Assembly: GCA_030685065.1 (NCBI GenBank)
Contig: JAUXQH010000019.1
Coordinates: forward strand, 1 to 41,452
DNA length: 41,452 nt
Direction: 5' to 3'
From: Pseudomonadota bacterium
GTDB taxonomy: Bacteria > Myxococcota_A > UBA796 > SXON01
Each line of letters begins with the position of its first letter. The stretch's first letter is position 1. The notes beneath the pieces are model-generated. The model searched no databases, had not been told where the DNA came from, and worked only from the letters and a program-made list of their open reading frames with translations. This document shows positions 32,807-40,656 of the stretch, piece by piece. The position numbers and the translations under genes were made by a program.

Positions 32807-34506
32807 CCGGACTCACGTGGCATTGGTTCCGGTTCGTCTGGCGGGGACACGGCGGCGCCATGGCCTGGCTGCTCGTCGGGAGCGCGCTCACCGCGGCGAT
32901 GCACGCGGGCTTCGCGTGGCTCTGGAAGACCGTGCTCGACGCGGCGCAGGGCGGGGAGCTCACCCGCGCCGCGCTGACGTGCCTCGCGGTGGGGGTTGCC
33001 CAGTCGGTCCTCTACGTGTCGGTCCAGGGCACGCGGACCCGGGTGAACGAGCGCATCCAACAGACCGCCCGCCGCCGCGTGCTCGCCGCGGTGGCCGCCG
33101 CCGAGCCGGGCGCGCTCGCGACGTGGCGCACGGGAGACCTGGTCACGCGGCTCACGGACGACGTGAGCACGGAGAAGTTTGCCTGGTTCTTGTGCAGCGG
33201 GGTGTTCCGCGCCTACGAGGCCCTGCTCATCGTCGTGGCCTGCGTCATCGGCATGGTCCTGCTCGATCCGGTGCTCACCCTGTGGTCGATCGCGCCGTTG
33301 CCGCTGCTGGTGATCTCGCAGATCGTGGCCGGCCGGGAGCTCGGGCGCCGCGCCGACGCGGTCCAGCAGGCCGTCTCCCGTGTCGGAGGCGTCGTGCAGG
33401 ACGTGTTCGACGGCGTGCGCGTCGTCCAGGCGCGCGGGCTCGGTCCGCTCGCGCGGCGGGCGTTCAGCAAGGCGGCGGCGGGCCAGGTGGACGCCGAGGT
33501 GAACAACGCGCGGCTCGCGCACTACCACATGGTCGAGTTCGGGTACGGCTGGCAGGTGGCGCTCGCGGCGCTGCTCTTCGCCGGCGGGCTCCGGGTGATG
33601 GACGGCGCGCTCGGCGTCGGCGATTTTGTCGCCTTCAACGGCTTCGTCATGACGCTCGTGTTCCCGATGTTCGACTTCGGCTCGTTCGTCGTGCGCTTCC
33701 GCCAGGCCTCGGCGTCCATGGCGCGGCTCCAGGCGCTCGTCGGGCTCCCCCCCGCCGCGCCCGCGCCTCGCGGCGACTCCGCCATCCTCGCGCTTCCGGC
33801 GGTCCTCCACACCTCCCATCTCCGCCTCGACCTCGGCCTCCCGCTGAGCGTCCACCCGGGGCAACTGCTCGCGATCACCGGGCCGGTGGGCGCGGGCAAG
33901 TCCACGCTCCTCGCCGCGCTTGCGGGCCAGGTGCGGCTGGCGGGAGAGCCCATCGAGCTGCCGGCACCGGCGTGGGTGCCCCAGGATCCAGTCATCCTCT
34001 CCGTGACGGTCGGGGAGAACATCCTCCTCGGGGGGGGCGAGCGCGGCGGGGCCGGGTGGACCGATCTGCTCGCCGCCGCCTGCCTCACCGACGACGTCGG
34101 CCGCTGGCCGACCGGCCTGCAGACCCCCGTGGGCGAGCGCGGCGTGACCTTGTCCGGCGGGCAGCAGCAGCGCGTGCAGCTGGCCCGTGCCCTCGCCGCG
34201 GAGCTGCCGGTGCTCCTCCTCGACGACGCGACCTCGGCCCTCGACGCGGACACGGAGGCCCGCTTCTGGGACAACCTCGACCGCCCGCGGATCGCGGTGG
34301 TGGTGGTGACCCACCGCCCGGCCACCCTCGCGCGTGCCGACATCGTGCTCTACCTCCGCGAGGGCCGCGCCGAAGCACGGGGGACCCACGCGACCCTCGT
34401 CGCGACGCACGAGGCGTATCGGGCGGCGTATGGGTCGCCCGAAGACTCGAGCTACGAGTCCGAGCCGACCGATGTCCCGGTGAGCGCCTCGACGATCGCG
34501 CCGTGA
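32803..34506 (+). CDS. ABC exporter half-transporter B (Asp in place of catalytic Glu)
   Basis: A 567-aa membrane-domain/NBD fusion. The NBD has Walker A GPVGAGKST (360-368, Lys366), a perfect LSGGQ signature (450-454), and Walker B VLLLDD, in which Asp475 replaces the catalytic Glu; the H-loop THRP is intact. With partner A's defective signature, the site built from B's Walker motifs is degenerate and the site built from A's Walker motifs is canonical, as in asymmetric heterodimeric exporters. The protein ends with a Ser/Glu-rich tail (SPEDSSYESEPTD). Confidence 0.92.
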   Translation: MTGLTWHWFRFVWRGHGGAMAWLLVGSALTAAMHAGFAWLWKTVLDAAQGGELTRAALTCLAVGVAQSVLYVSVQGTRTRVNERIQQTARRRVLAAVAAAEPGALATWRTGDLVTRLTDDVSTEKFAWFLCSGVFRAYEALLIVVACVIGMVLLDPVLTLWSIAPLPLLVISQIVAGRELGRRADAVQQAVSRVGGVVQDVFDGVRVVQARGLGPLARRAFSKAAAGQVDAEVNNARLAHYHMVEFGYGWQVALAALLFAGGLRVMDGALGVGDFVAFNGFVMTLVFPMFDFGSFVVRFRQASASMARLQALVGLPPAAPAPRGDSAILALPAVLHTSHLRLDLGLPLSVHPGQLLAITGPVGAGKSTLLAALAGQVRLAGEPIELPAPAWVPQDPVILSVTVGENILLGGGERGGAGWTDLLAAACLTDDVGRWPTGLQTPVGERGVTLSGGQQQRVQLARALAAELPVLLLDDATSALDADTEARFWDNLDRPRIAVVVVTHRPATLARADIVLYLREGRAEARGTHATLVATHEAYRAAYGSPEDSSYESEPTDVPVSASTIAP

Positions 34507-34534
34507 GCCGTAGGGTTCGGGTCTCCCGTTCCCC

Positions 34535-34620
34535 TTCCTGCGTTCCTTGTTTCCTGCATTCCTGATTCTCCGGAGCCGGATCAGGAGAATCAGGAAGGCA
34601 GGAATAGAGGAAGGCAGGAG
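34535..34620. repeat. Long imperfect palindrome (31/37 matched)
   Basis: Arms 34535-34571 and 34584-34620 pair at 31 of 37 positions, with a 12-nt loop. The arms are built from reiterated TTCCTGC/GGCAGGAA units and have a lower GC content than the surroundings. It lies between the convergent ABC exporter and the selenoprotein candidate and probably ends transcription from both sides; it may also be a dispersed repeat. Confidence 0.8.
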
Positions 34621-34666
34621 TAAAGACGTGGAACGGGGCACGGACACCCACGCCAGGCGCCCCTCG

Positions 34667-35215
34667 CTACGAGTTCGAGCTGACCGACGCCCCCGCGAGC
34701 GCCGCGACCATCGCCTCGGGATCGGCGTGATCCCCGGCCGAGTCGCTCCGCTGCTCGTACACCACGCGCCCCCCGGGCAGGATGACGAAGGCGCCGCCGA
34801 GCTGCCACGGATCCCCCTGGGTGAGCCCCTGGTGCTCGCCCTCCTTGAGCGCGCGGAGCGCATTGGCGACCGTACGGAGGTTCAACGTGGCGCCGACGCC
34901 GCGCCGCATTCCGGCTGCCCGGTAGGCGCGCATGCGCGGGTCGACCAGGACGGGGAAGGCCAGCGAGCGCTCCTGCTGGAAGGCGCGGGCCTCCTCGGGC
35001 TTGCCGGTGCTCACGACGACGAGGTCAGCGCCGAGCGCGCGGAAGCGATCGAGGTAGCTGGACAGCGAGCGAACCTGCTCGCGGCAGAACAGTCAACCGA
35101 AGTGGCGGATGAACACCAGGACGACGGGACGATCGGCCCAGAGGGAGCCCAGCACCACTTCCTGACCGTCGGGATCGAGCACGGTGAGGGGGGCGAGGGC
35201 TTCGGTCAGGGACAC
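34667..35215 (-). CDS. Peroxiredoxin-like (AhpC/TSA, PRXL2-type) selenoprotein candidate, UxxC
   Basis: Reading through one in-frame TGA gives 182 residues with the thioredoxin-fold pattern of AhpC/TSA-like PRXL2 proteins: VVLVFIRHFG-U-LFCREQ, then LVVVSTG, FPVLVDP and GGAFVILPGG. The TGA (35095-35093) is codon 41, exactly where homologues have the first Cys of CxxC (Cys44 is the second). The GTG start at 35215 has GGAG six bases upstream. A SECIS-like hairpin follows the TGA. If selenocysteine is not inserted, only a 40-residue stub or an internal start at 35014 would be made. Likely a thiol/selenol redox enzyme against peroxides; lies downstream of thyX and a lipoprotein on the same strand. 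Confidence 0.8.
35058..35095 (-). promoter_or_regulatory. Bacterial SECIS-like element
   Basis: Minus strand, starting at the TGA: ten bases (CTGTTCTGCC), then stem GCGAGC (35082-35077), apical loop AGGTTC (35076-35071) and stem GCTCGC (35070-35065). An outer CTG/CAG pair (35092-35090 with 35060-35058) closes an extended hairpin. The loop begins 17 nt after the TGA and has the GGU placement of known bacterial SECIS loops (E. coli fdhF loop AGGUCU). These features fit SelB recognition. Confidence 0.75.
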
Positions 35216-35261
35216 GCGCGGCTCCAGGATTCGGTAAAGGTGAGCACCCAGGCCCCGAGGG

Positions 35262-35741
35262 TCAGGGCGTGACGACCGGCCCGTCCGCCGGCGGCGCTTG
35301 CGTGGGCGGCACCGGCACGGGCGGCACCGGTACGTCGGGCACGCCCTCGACGGGTGCTGGCTCCACCGGCACGGCCTCGATCGGCACGCCGGCGGCGTCC
35401 CCCGCCTTGGGCGTGTCGGTGGCGCGCAGGACGAGGAGCGTGTCTCCGTCGCGACGGCCCTCGACGTAGAGCGTGGTGCCGACCGTGAGGTCCTGCACCT
35501 GGGAGGGCATGCCGCCGAGGCGGAGCGTGGCGGTCTCGGCGAGCATGACGATCACCCGCTTGCCCTCGCCCGTGAGCACGAACGAGCGGGTGGGGCCGTG
35601 GATCTCGGTCGCGAGCCCGGTGTAGCGCGCCACATCGGCCTCGACCGCGCCGTACATCGGCGGCGGGGGCGGCGGGGCGTTGGGCTGGTCGAGGGGCTGG
35701 TCGCCACCGCAGGCGAGGAGCGTGAGGAGGAGGGCCGACAT
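35262..35741 (-). CDS. Small Pro-rich lipoprotein
   Basis: A 159-aa predicted lipoprotein: signal [11 protein letters not shown] with lipobox LLAC, a poly-Pro stretch (NAPPPPPPMYG), a compact beta-rich domain (RSFVLTGEGKRVIVML, GTTLYVEGRRDGDT) and a Val/Pro-rich C-terminal tail (PDVPVPPVPVPPTQ). The central domain could be an OB-like fold, but no family is firmly recognised. Its ATG overlaps the thyX TGA by one base (TGATG), so it is translated with thyX; the selenoprotein candidate starts 46 bp downstream. Confidence 0.75.
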   Translation of the reverse strand: MSALLLTLLACGGDQPLDQPNAPPPPPPMYGAVEADVARYTGLATEIHGPTRSFVLTGEGKRVIVMLAETATLRLGGMPSQVQDLTVGTTLYVEGRRDGDTLLVLRATDTPKAGDAAGVPIEAVPVEPAPVEGVPDVPVPPVPVPPTQAPPADGPVVTP

Positions 35742-36670
35742 CACGCCTTCAGAGCCTCGGCGAGCTCGTCCCACTCGCGCCTGGACAGGCCGCTCTCTTG
35801 GAACGTCACCACTTCTCCGGCGAGGCGGCGACGCACCACGTCGAGCATCTGGCGCGACAGCGTGAGCGCGCCGACGCGGTAGTCCTCGAAGGCCTCCCAC
35901 ACGTGGGGGGTCCACACCTTCACGAGGCCCGCGATGGCCTCGCCGTACACCCGGATCTCGTACTGGGCGTGGGCGTCGATTCGGAGCGAGAGGAAGTGGA
36001 GGAGATTGTGAAGGTCGATCTTCCAATACCACTGGGTGTAGTAGTTCACCCCGAGGTTCATCCGCGCGAGCTCCCGGGCGAGGTGGTGCGTGTCCAGCAT
36101 CGCCTCGTAGGTGTCGTACGACTGCTCCGCGTCCCGACGCAACAGGCGGAGCACCTCGGCGGCGGCGTCCGCGTCGAGCACGTCTCCCCGACCCTGCTTG
36201 TTGTTCGCCGACTGGACGGCGAGATCCTCGGGGCGGGGGATGTAGAACTCCTTGTCGAGGATCGAGTATCGACCGGAGTTTTCATTGACCGAAGCCGTGC
36301 GGTGCCGGATCCACTGGCGCGCCACGAAGATGGGCAACTTGACGTGCAGCTTCAGCTCGCACATCTCGAAGGGCGTCGTGTGGCGGTGGCGCATGAGGTA
36401 GCGGATGAGGCCGCGATCCTCGCTCACCTTCTTGGTGCCGGTGCCGTAGGACACGCGCGCCGCCTGCACGACCGCGCCGTCGTCTCCCATGTAGTCGACC
36501 GCGCGCACGAAGCCGTGGTCGAGGCACCGGATCGGCGTGAACAGCCGCTCCTCGAGCGCGGGCACGGTGGGCCGGCGGGTCTCGCTGCGCTGGGCGCGTT
36601 GCGCCTCGAGGGCGGCGGCCTGCTCGGCGGGCAGCGCCTCCGGGGACAGCGGATCGGGGAGAGGGGGCAT
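35741..36670 (-). CDS. thyX: Flavin-dependent thymidylate synthase
   Basis: Makes dTMP from dUMP with methylene-tetrahydrofolate, FAD and NADPH. The ThyX signature RHRTxSxNExSxRY is present as [15 protein letters not shown], together with [10 protein letters not shown] and [28 protein letters not shown] helices (positions ~36010-36060). At 309 aa it is longer than the ~230-aa minimal enzyme, with an N-terminal extension rich in Ala/Glu. It is translationally coupled to a lipoprotein, an unusual partner. No thyA is seen in the window. Confidence 0.95.
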   Translation of the reverse strand: MPPLPDPLSPEALPAEQAAALEAQRAQRSETRRPTVPALEERLFTPIRCLDHGFVRAVDYMGDDGAVVQAARVSYGTGTKKVSEDRGLIRYLMRHRHTTPFEMCELKLHVKLPIFVARQWIRHRTASVNENSGRYSILDKEFYIPRPEDLAVQSANNKQGRGDVLDADAAAEVLRLLRRDAEQSYDTYEAMLDTHHLARELARMNLGVNYYTQWYWKIDLHNLLHFLSLRIDAHAQYEIRVYGEAIAGLVKVWTPHVWEAFEDYRVGALTLSRQMLDVVRRRLAGEVVTFQESGLSRREWDELAEALKA

Positions 36671-36747
36671 CGGGGCGGTCTAACCGGTCGTCGACCCGAC
36701 GCCCGGCGCCCGCGCGCGTGGTAGGATTCGGGCCCTTCGGAGCAGCC

Positions 36748-37932
36748 ATGGCCACGATCGACCCCCCCCAGCAAACCCCAGAGGCGCTGGCCGAGCGCGC
36801 GCTCAAGGCGTTGTCCGAGGAGAACCCGCGCGAGGCCCGCAAGCTGCTGCTCGAGGCCGTCGAGGCCGCGCCCGACCGCCCCGATCTGCTCAACGCCCTG
36901 GGCGTGGTGCACCTGCAGCTCGGCGAGCCCGAGCTCGGCAAGCCGCTGATCGAGCAGGCCATCGCCGTGCTGTTCGCCGAGGTGGCCGCCCACCCCGACC
37001 GCAAGGTGCAGGCCGACACGATGGTCGAGGGCTTCCTGCTCTCGCTCGCCGCCGCCTGCGAGGACCTCGACCTTCCCGGCGAGGCCCAAGCCGCCTACCT
37101 CCGCGTGCTCGTCGCCACCGCGGGCCAGCCGCGCGCCCGCCAGGGCCTCGCGCACCTGCTCTTCGCCTGGGGCGATCTCGACGCGGGGCGCCGCGAGCTG
37201 TCCCGCTACGTCGAGGAGGATCGTGACGAAGACCCCTACATCGACGGCGCCCGCGCCTTCCTGGACGACGTCGCGCGGTTCGTGAAGGAGGACATCCACC
37301 CGCGCGAGATCCTCAACGCCCACCGCGGCAGCTACGTCGACATGTTCGACCACTACGCCGCGACGCAGGAGAAGCTCGGCTGGGTCGCCGAAGCCGCCCG
37401 CATGAGGCGCGCGCCCGACGGCCGCATCGTCCCCATCATCCCCGAGGGGGCCCGCCCCTACGCGGCCGTGCGCGTCGATCTGGTGAACCCCAACACCTCG
37501 GAGATCGGCCAGGTGGGCGATCAGCCGATGGTCGTGGCCCTGGCCGACTACCAGGCCCTCGCCCGTGCGCAGGTGCTGTTCGCGTGGCGAGACCGCGCGT
37601 TCGACCTTCGCGTCTCCACCCAGGCGCCGTGGGACCAGCTCCCCATCCAGATCCTCTTCGCCGGCACGGGCGCCATCGAGGACGCCGACGCGCTGATGGG
37701 GGACTGGTACATGGCCGGCTGGGACGGCGCGTGGGGCACGAAGGACGGCGGCCGGATGCACTACATCTCCGACCCCGACGTGCGCCGTGACGGCCGGGCC
37801 GTCGTCTACCACGTGGACATGGGGCGCTCCTCCGTGGCCGCCATGGAGGACCTGCTGCGCCGCCTCGAGGGGCTCCACGGCTCCCACCGCATCGAGCAGG
37901 TCATCTTCGGGCGCGGATACCTGCGCGAATGA
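36748..37932 (+). CDS. TPR-like protein with C-terminal unknown domain
   Basis: A 394-aa cytoplasmic protein. Residues ~10-160 have the helical period and residues of tetratricopeptide repeats (EALAERALKALSEENPREA, PDLLNALGVVHLQLGEPELG, AYLRVLVATAGQPRARQGLA). The C-terminal ~170 residues contain a distinct alpha/beta domain (YAAVRVDLVNPNTSEIGQV, MHYISDPDVRRDGRAVVYHVDMG) that I do not recognise. The ATG at 36748 has ggag five bases upstream; a start ten codons earlier lacks one. It overlaps the next gene by 4 bp. Confidence 0.7.
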   Translation: MATIDPPQQTPEALAERALKALSEENPREARKLLLEAVEAAPDRPDLLNALGVVHLQLGEPELGKPLIEQAIAVLFAEVAAHPDRKVQADTMVEGFLLSLAAACEDLDLPGEAQAAYLRVLVATAGQPRARQGLAHLLFAWGDLDAGRRELSRYVEEDRDEDPYIDGARAFLDDVARFVKEDIHPREILNAHRGSYVDMFDHYAATQEKLGWVAEAARMRRAPDGRIVPIIPEGARPYAAVRVDLVNPNTSEIGQVGDQPMVVALADYQALARAQVLFAWRDRAFDLRVSTQAPWDQLPIQILFAGTGAIEDADALMGDWYMAGWDGAWGTKDGGRMHYISDPDVRRDGRAVVYHVDMGRSSVAAMEDLLRRLEGLHGSHRIEQVIFGRGYLRE

Positions 37933-38411
37933 TGCTGTTGTGGTCGGGGCTGGCGCTCGCGGCGGCTCCTGCGGGTCCTGAGCAATGGACCGTGACCGTC
38001 GACCCGCTCACCGTCGCGCTCGGCTTCGTACACGTGCAGGTCGAGCACACGCTCGGAGAGCGGGCTTCGATCTACGTGGGGCCGAGCCTTCGCCTCTACG
38101 ATGGGCTGCTCGGCCCGTCCGCCCACCCCTACGTCGGCTTTGGCGGCGAGGTCGGCGTTCGCGGGTTCGTGTGGGGCAAGGCGCCCCGGGGGGCGTGGGT
38201 GATGGCCCGGGGCGTGCTCGCGGACGTGGTCGCGGAGGGGAAGGGCGAGCTCGGCGGCTACACGAGCGCGCTCGTCGGGTTCACCGGCATCCTCGGCCCG
38301 GGGCTCGTGCTGTCGGGCGGGGCCGGGGTGTCGTACTTCGACTACGGCCCTGCGTACGGGATCCACGGTGTGCTCCCTGCGCTCCACACCAACATCGGGT
38401 GGGCGTTCTGA
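37929..38411 (+). CDS. Small exported protein, possible outer-membrane beta-barrel
   Basis: A 160-aa product with an N-terminal signal (MMLLWSGLALAAA, predicted cleavage near AAA-PAG) and alternating hydrophobic strands broken by Gly/aromatic turns (ASIYVGPSLRLYDGLLG, YVGFGGEVGVRGFVWG, GVSYFDYGPAYG), ending in a C-terminal aromatic (WAF), as in beta-barrel outer-membrane proteins. Length would fit an eight-stranded barrel. Coupled to the TPR-like gene upstream by ATGA overlap. Confidence 0.6.
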   Translation: MMLLWSGLALAAAPAGPEQWTVTVDPLTVALGFVHVQVEHTLGERASIYVGPSLRLYDGLLGPSAHPYVGFGGEVGVRGFVWGKAPRGAWVMARGVLADVVAEGKGELGGYTSALVGFTGILGPGLVLSGGAGVSYFDYGPAYGIHGVLPALHTNIGWAF

Positions 38412-38413
38412 CG

Positions 38414-38941
38414 ATGTCCAGGGATTGGGCGCCCGCTGTGGACCCTCGCGAGCGGTTCGTCCTGGCCCAGCTCGATGCCCACGGCGTGCCCTACACGGTG
38501 CATCGGCACCCGCCGCTCCGCACGGTCGAGGACGCCAAGCAGCTGCGTGGCGACATCGAGGCCGCGCACGTCAAGAACCTCTTCTTGCGCGACAAGCGCG
38601 AGCAGATGTGGGTGGTCACCGTCCTGGAGGACCGCCCCATCGACATCCGCGCGCTGCGGGCCCACCTGAACGCCTACGGCTCGGTGAGCTTCGGCAGCCC
38701 CGACCGGCTCCGGCGGGTGCTCGGCATCGAGCCCGGCTCGGTGAGCCCGCTCGCCATCGTGAACGCGCCGGTAATTGGCAGCGACGCCGCGGTGCGCCTC
38801 GTGCTCGACCGGGGGCTCGAGCGCCACGCCTACGTGGGCGTTCACCCCCTCCACAACGAGGCCACGGTGCGGATCGCGGTCTCCGAGTTGGTGCGGTTTC
38901 TCGAGGCGATCGGGCGGGCGCCGATGTGGCTCGAGCTGTAG
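38414..38941 (+). CDS. Prolyl-tRNA editing protein (ProXp-ala/PrdX type, YbaK fold)
   Basis: A 175-aa free-standing editing domain that would hydrolyse mischarged aminoacyl-tRNA(Pro), probably Ala-tRNA(Pro). It matches the PrdX subgroup: VPYTVHRHPPLRTVEDA, the catalytic KNLFLRDKR, a GSVSFGSPDRLRRVLG segment, PGSVSPLAIVN, GVHPLHNEATVRIAVSEL and a terminal FLEAIGRAPMWLEL. The start (ATG 38414) is 2 bp after the previous stop. Other YbaK-fold specificities cannot be excluded, but the LFLRDK motif favours this type. Confidence 0.85.
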   Translation: MSRDWAPAVDPRERFVLAQLDAHGVPYTVHRHPPLRTVEDAKQLRGDIEAAHVKNLFLRDKREQMWVVTVLEDRPIDIRALRAHLNAYGSVSFGSPDRLRRVLGIEPGSVSPLAIVNAPVIGSDAAVRLVLDRGLERHAYVGVHPLHNEATVRIAVSELVRFLEAIGRAPMWLEL

Positions 38942-39002
38942 CGTCGGGCGCGGCGGTGCGGGTGGCATGCTTCGTGCTTCGCTTCCGGGTCGGAGGGCTT
39001 CC

Positions 39003-39437
39003 ATGATCGCCATCACGCTCCTGTTCGCGCTGCTCGCATGTGACTCCGAGGGTTGGGAGCCCATCATCCAGGTCGACGAGGGGACGAGCTGCCTCGAGGC
39101 GGCGACCGCCGATGGCACCGGCACGATCACGGTGGACGCGAACGTGTGCCTCTCGTCGTCCTGCAGCCGCAACGCCACGGCGTCGTGCGCGGCGACGCTC
39201 GACGGCACGACGATCACGGTCACCAGCGAATTCGCCTGGGAGGAGGCGACCGGCGAGACGCTCGACTGCACGGCCGATTGCGGCATGCTCGCGGCGAGCT
39301 GCGACGTCGGGCCGCTCGCGGCGGGGAGCTACCTGATCGTGCACGGCGCGGAGAGCACGACGGTGGAGGTGCCGACGACGGGGGCGTGCGCCGAGGGGCC
39401 GCGCCGAGGGGGTCTGACCTTATCACTTATCACTTGA
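39003..39437 (+). CDS. Small Cys-rich lipoprotein with 3' end in a repeat element
   Basis: A 144-aa predicted lipoprotein: signal MIAITLLFALLAC with lipobox LLAC, then a Thr/Ala-rich beta domain with several cysteines (SCLEAATADG, NVCLSSSC, ASCAATL, LDCTADCG, ASCDVG) that could form 3-4 disulphides. No family is recognised. The last nine residues (GGLTLSLIT-like) are encoded by the repeat element, whose end supplies the stop, so the original C-terminus was probably shorter or different. Confidence 0.65.
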   Translation: MIAITLLFALLACDSEGWEPIIQVDEGTSCLEAATADGTGTITVDANVCLSSSCSRNATASCAATLDGTTITVTSEFAWEEATGETLDCTADCGMLAASCDVGPLAAGSYLIVHGAESTTVEVPTTGACAEGPRRGGLTLSLIT

Positions 39438-39626
39438 AACAGGGCAACGCCGACAATCAGGTGGTGGGGTCAGACCCCATCATTTATCACTTGGCCACTC
39501 GCCGGATTCCCGGCGTTGCTCCATCGAGCGCCCCTCCGCAGGTGACAAGTCGTAAGGTCAGACCCCCCTACGCGAAAACCGGCGTTCGTCTGTTCCAAGT
39601 GATAAGTCATAAGGTCAGACCCCCCC
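39408..39626. repeat. Nested inverted-repeat element (GGTCAGACCCC / AAGTGATAAGT)
   Basis: Four related repeats: R1 39408-39436 and R2 39465-39494 (minus orientation), R3 39543-39568 and R4 39595-39626 (plus). Their core reads AAGTGATAAGT..AAGGTCAGACCCCC. The R1-R2 and R3-R4 spacers are also mutual reverse complements (GAACAG..AACGCCG). A CGCCGG-ATTC-CCGGCG hairpin (39500-39515) sits near the centre. The whole is an imperfect ~219-bp palindrome between two convergent genes, resembling a REP/BIME- or MITE-like element. No transposase is present in the window. Confidence 0.75.
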
Positions 39627-39627
39627 A

Positions 39628-40656
39628 TCACCCCGCCCGAATCACCGCCGCCAACCGCGACACCGCCGCGTCCGCCTCCGCGACCACGCCGTCCATGCAT
39701 GCGTACCCGTGCACCAGGCTCGACTCGTCGAGGTGCACCACCGGCACTCCAGCCTCACGCAGGCGGGCGACGTAGGCTTCGCCCTCGTCCCGCAGGGGGT
39801 CGAAGCCGGCGGTGGTGACGATGGCGGGCGGCAACCCCCGCAGGTCGGGCGCGAGGAGCGGCGAGGCGAGCGGATCGCGGAGGTCGGTCACCGCGTAGTG
39901 CCGCTGGAACCAGTCGATGTCCGCAGCAGTGAGCAAGAAGCCGCGCGCGAAGCTCTGGTGGCTCGCGAGCGCGCGCGTCTGGTCCAGGCCCGGGTAGACC
40001 AGCACCTGGAGCTCGGGCAGCGCTTCGCCCCCGTCCCGCAGCGCGATGCACGCCGCGGCCGCGAGGTTGCCGCCCGCGCTGTCGCCCCCGACGGAGACCC
40101 GGCCCTCCGCCGCCAGCGTGGGACCGCCGAGGTCGGCGGTCGGGATCCACCGCAGCGTCTGGAGCACATCCTCGAGGCCGGCGGGGAAGGGGTGCTCGGG
40201 CGCGAGGCGGTAGTCGACCGACACGACCGCGCGATTTCCCTCGGCGGCGAGGCGCCGGCAGAGGGCGTCGTGGGTGTCGAGGTCTCCCTGGACCCAGCCC
40301 CCGCCGTGCAGGTAGACGAGCACGGGCCGAGGATCCCCCTCCGGACGATACACGCGCACCGCCGGCCCGCCGGGGACACGATCGTCGTGAACCTCGAGCC
40401 GCGCGCTCGGCTGCGACGCGACGATCGAGACCGAGCGGCGCATCGCCGCTCGCGCTTCGGCGGGCGTTCCGCGGGTGATGCCGCCGCCGCCGAGCCGGGC
40501 GGGGGCGTGGTTCTCCAGCCACACCAGCAGGTGCGTCTCGCGATCGAGCATCGTGCCCCGATCGTTCCGGGGAGGATCGCCGACCCGGAGGCGGGTGATC
40601 GCGGCGGGGATCGCGAGCACCCCCCGAAGAAAGGCGCGGAGCAGCGTGGCGCGCAT
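39628..40656 (-). CDS. HSL-family (family IV) alpha/beta hydrolase
   Basis: A 342-aa esterase-type enzyme of the bacterial hormone-sensitive-lipase family. It has VLVYLHGGGWVQGD (HGGG oxyanion motif), VSVDYRLAPEHPFPAG, the nucleophile GGDSAGGN, the catalytic Asp in TAGFDPLRDEG and the His in LVHGYACMDG. An N-terminal ~75-residue segment may be a cap. The ATG overlaps the TGA of the upstream amidotransferase gene (TGATG). The stop touches the inverted-repeat element. Substrate probably short-chain esters. Confidence 0.9.
   Translation of the reverse strand: MRATLLRAFLRGVLAIPAAITRLRVGDPPRNDRGTMLDRETHLLVWLENHAPARLGGGGITRGTPAEARAAMRRSVSIVASQPSARLEVHDDRVPGGPAVRVYRPEGDPRPVLVYLHGGGWVQGDLDTHDALCRRLAAEGNRAVVSVDYRLAPEHPFPAGLEDVLQTLRWIPTADLGGPTLAAEGRVSVGGDSAGGNLAAAACIALRDGGEALPELQVLVYPGLDQTRALASHQSFARGFLLTAADIDWFQRHYAVTDLRDPLASPLLAPDLRGLPPAIVTTAGFDPLRDEGEAYVARLREAGVPVVHLDESSLVHGYACMDGVVAEADAAVSRLAAVIRAG

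Noticed and set aside
34667..35014. A 115-aa independent protein starting at GTG 35014
   Set aside because: It begins in mid-fold, lacking the first strand and the redox motif, and has no ribosome-binding site. The frame continues upstream through one TGA to a proper start, so it was annotated as part of the selenoprotein candidate.
34667..35215. Pseudogene by nonsense mutation
   Set aside because: Considered for the in-frame TGA, but the rest of the frame is intact, the TGA falls exactly on the catalytic Cys position and a SECIS-like hairpin follows. A sequencing error remains possible.
39408..39626. CRISPR array
   Set aside because: The repeats are in mixed orientation, vary in sequence, and their spacers are themselves inverted copies; there are no cas genes.
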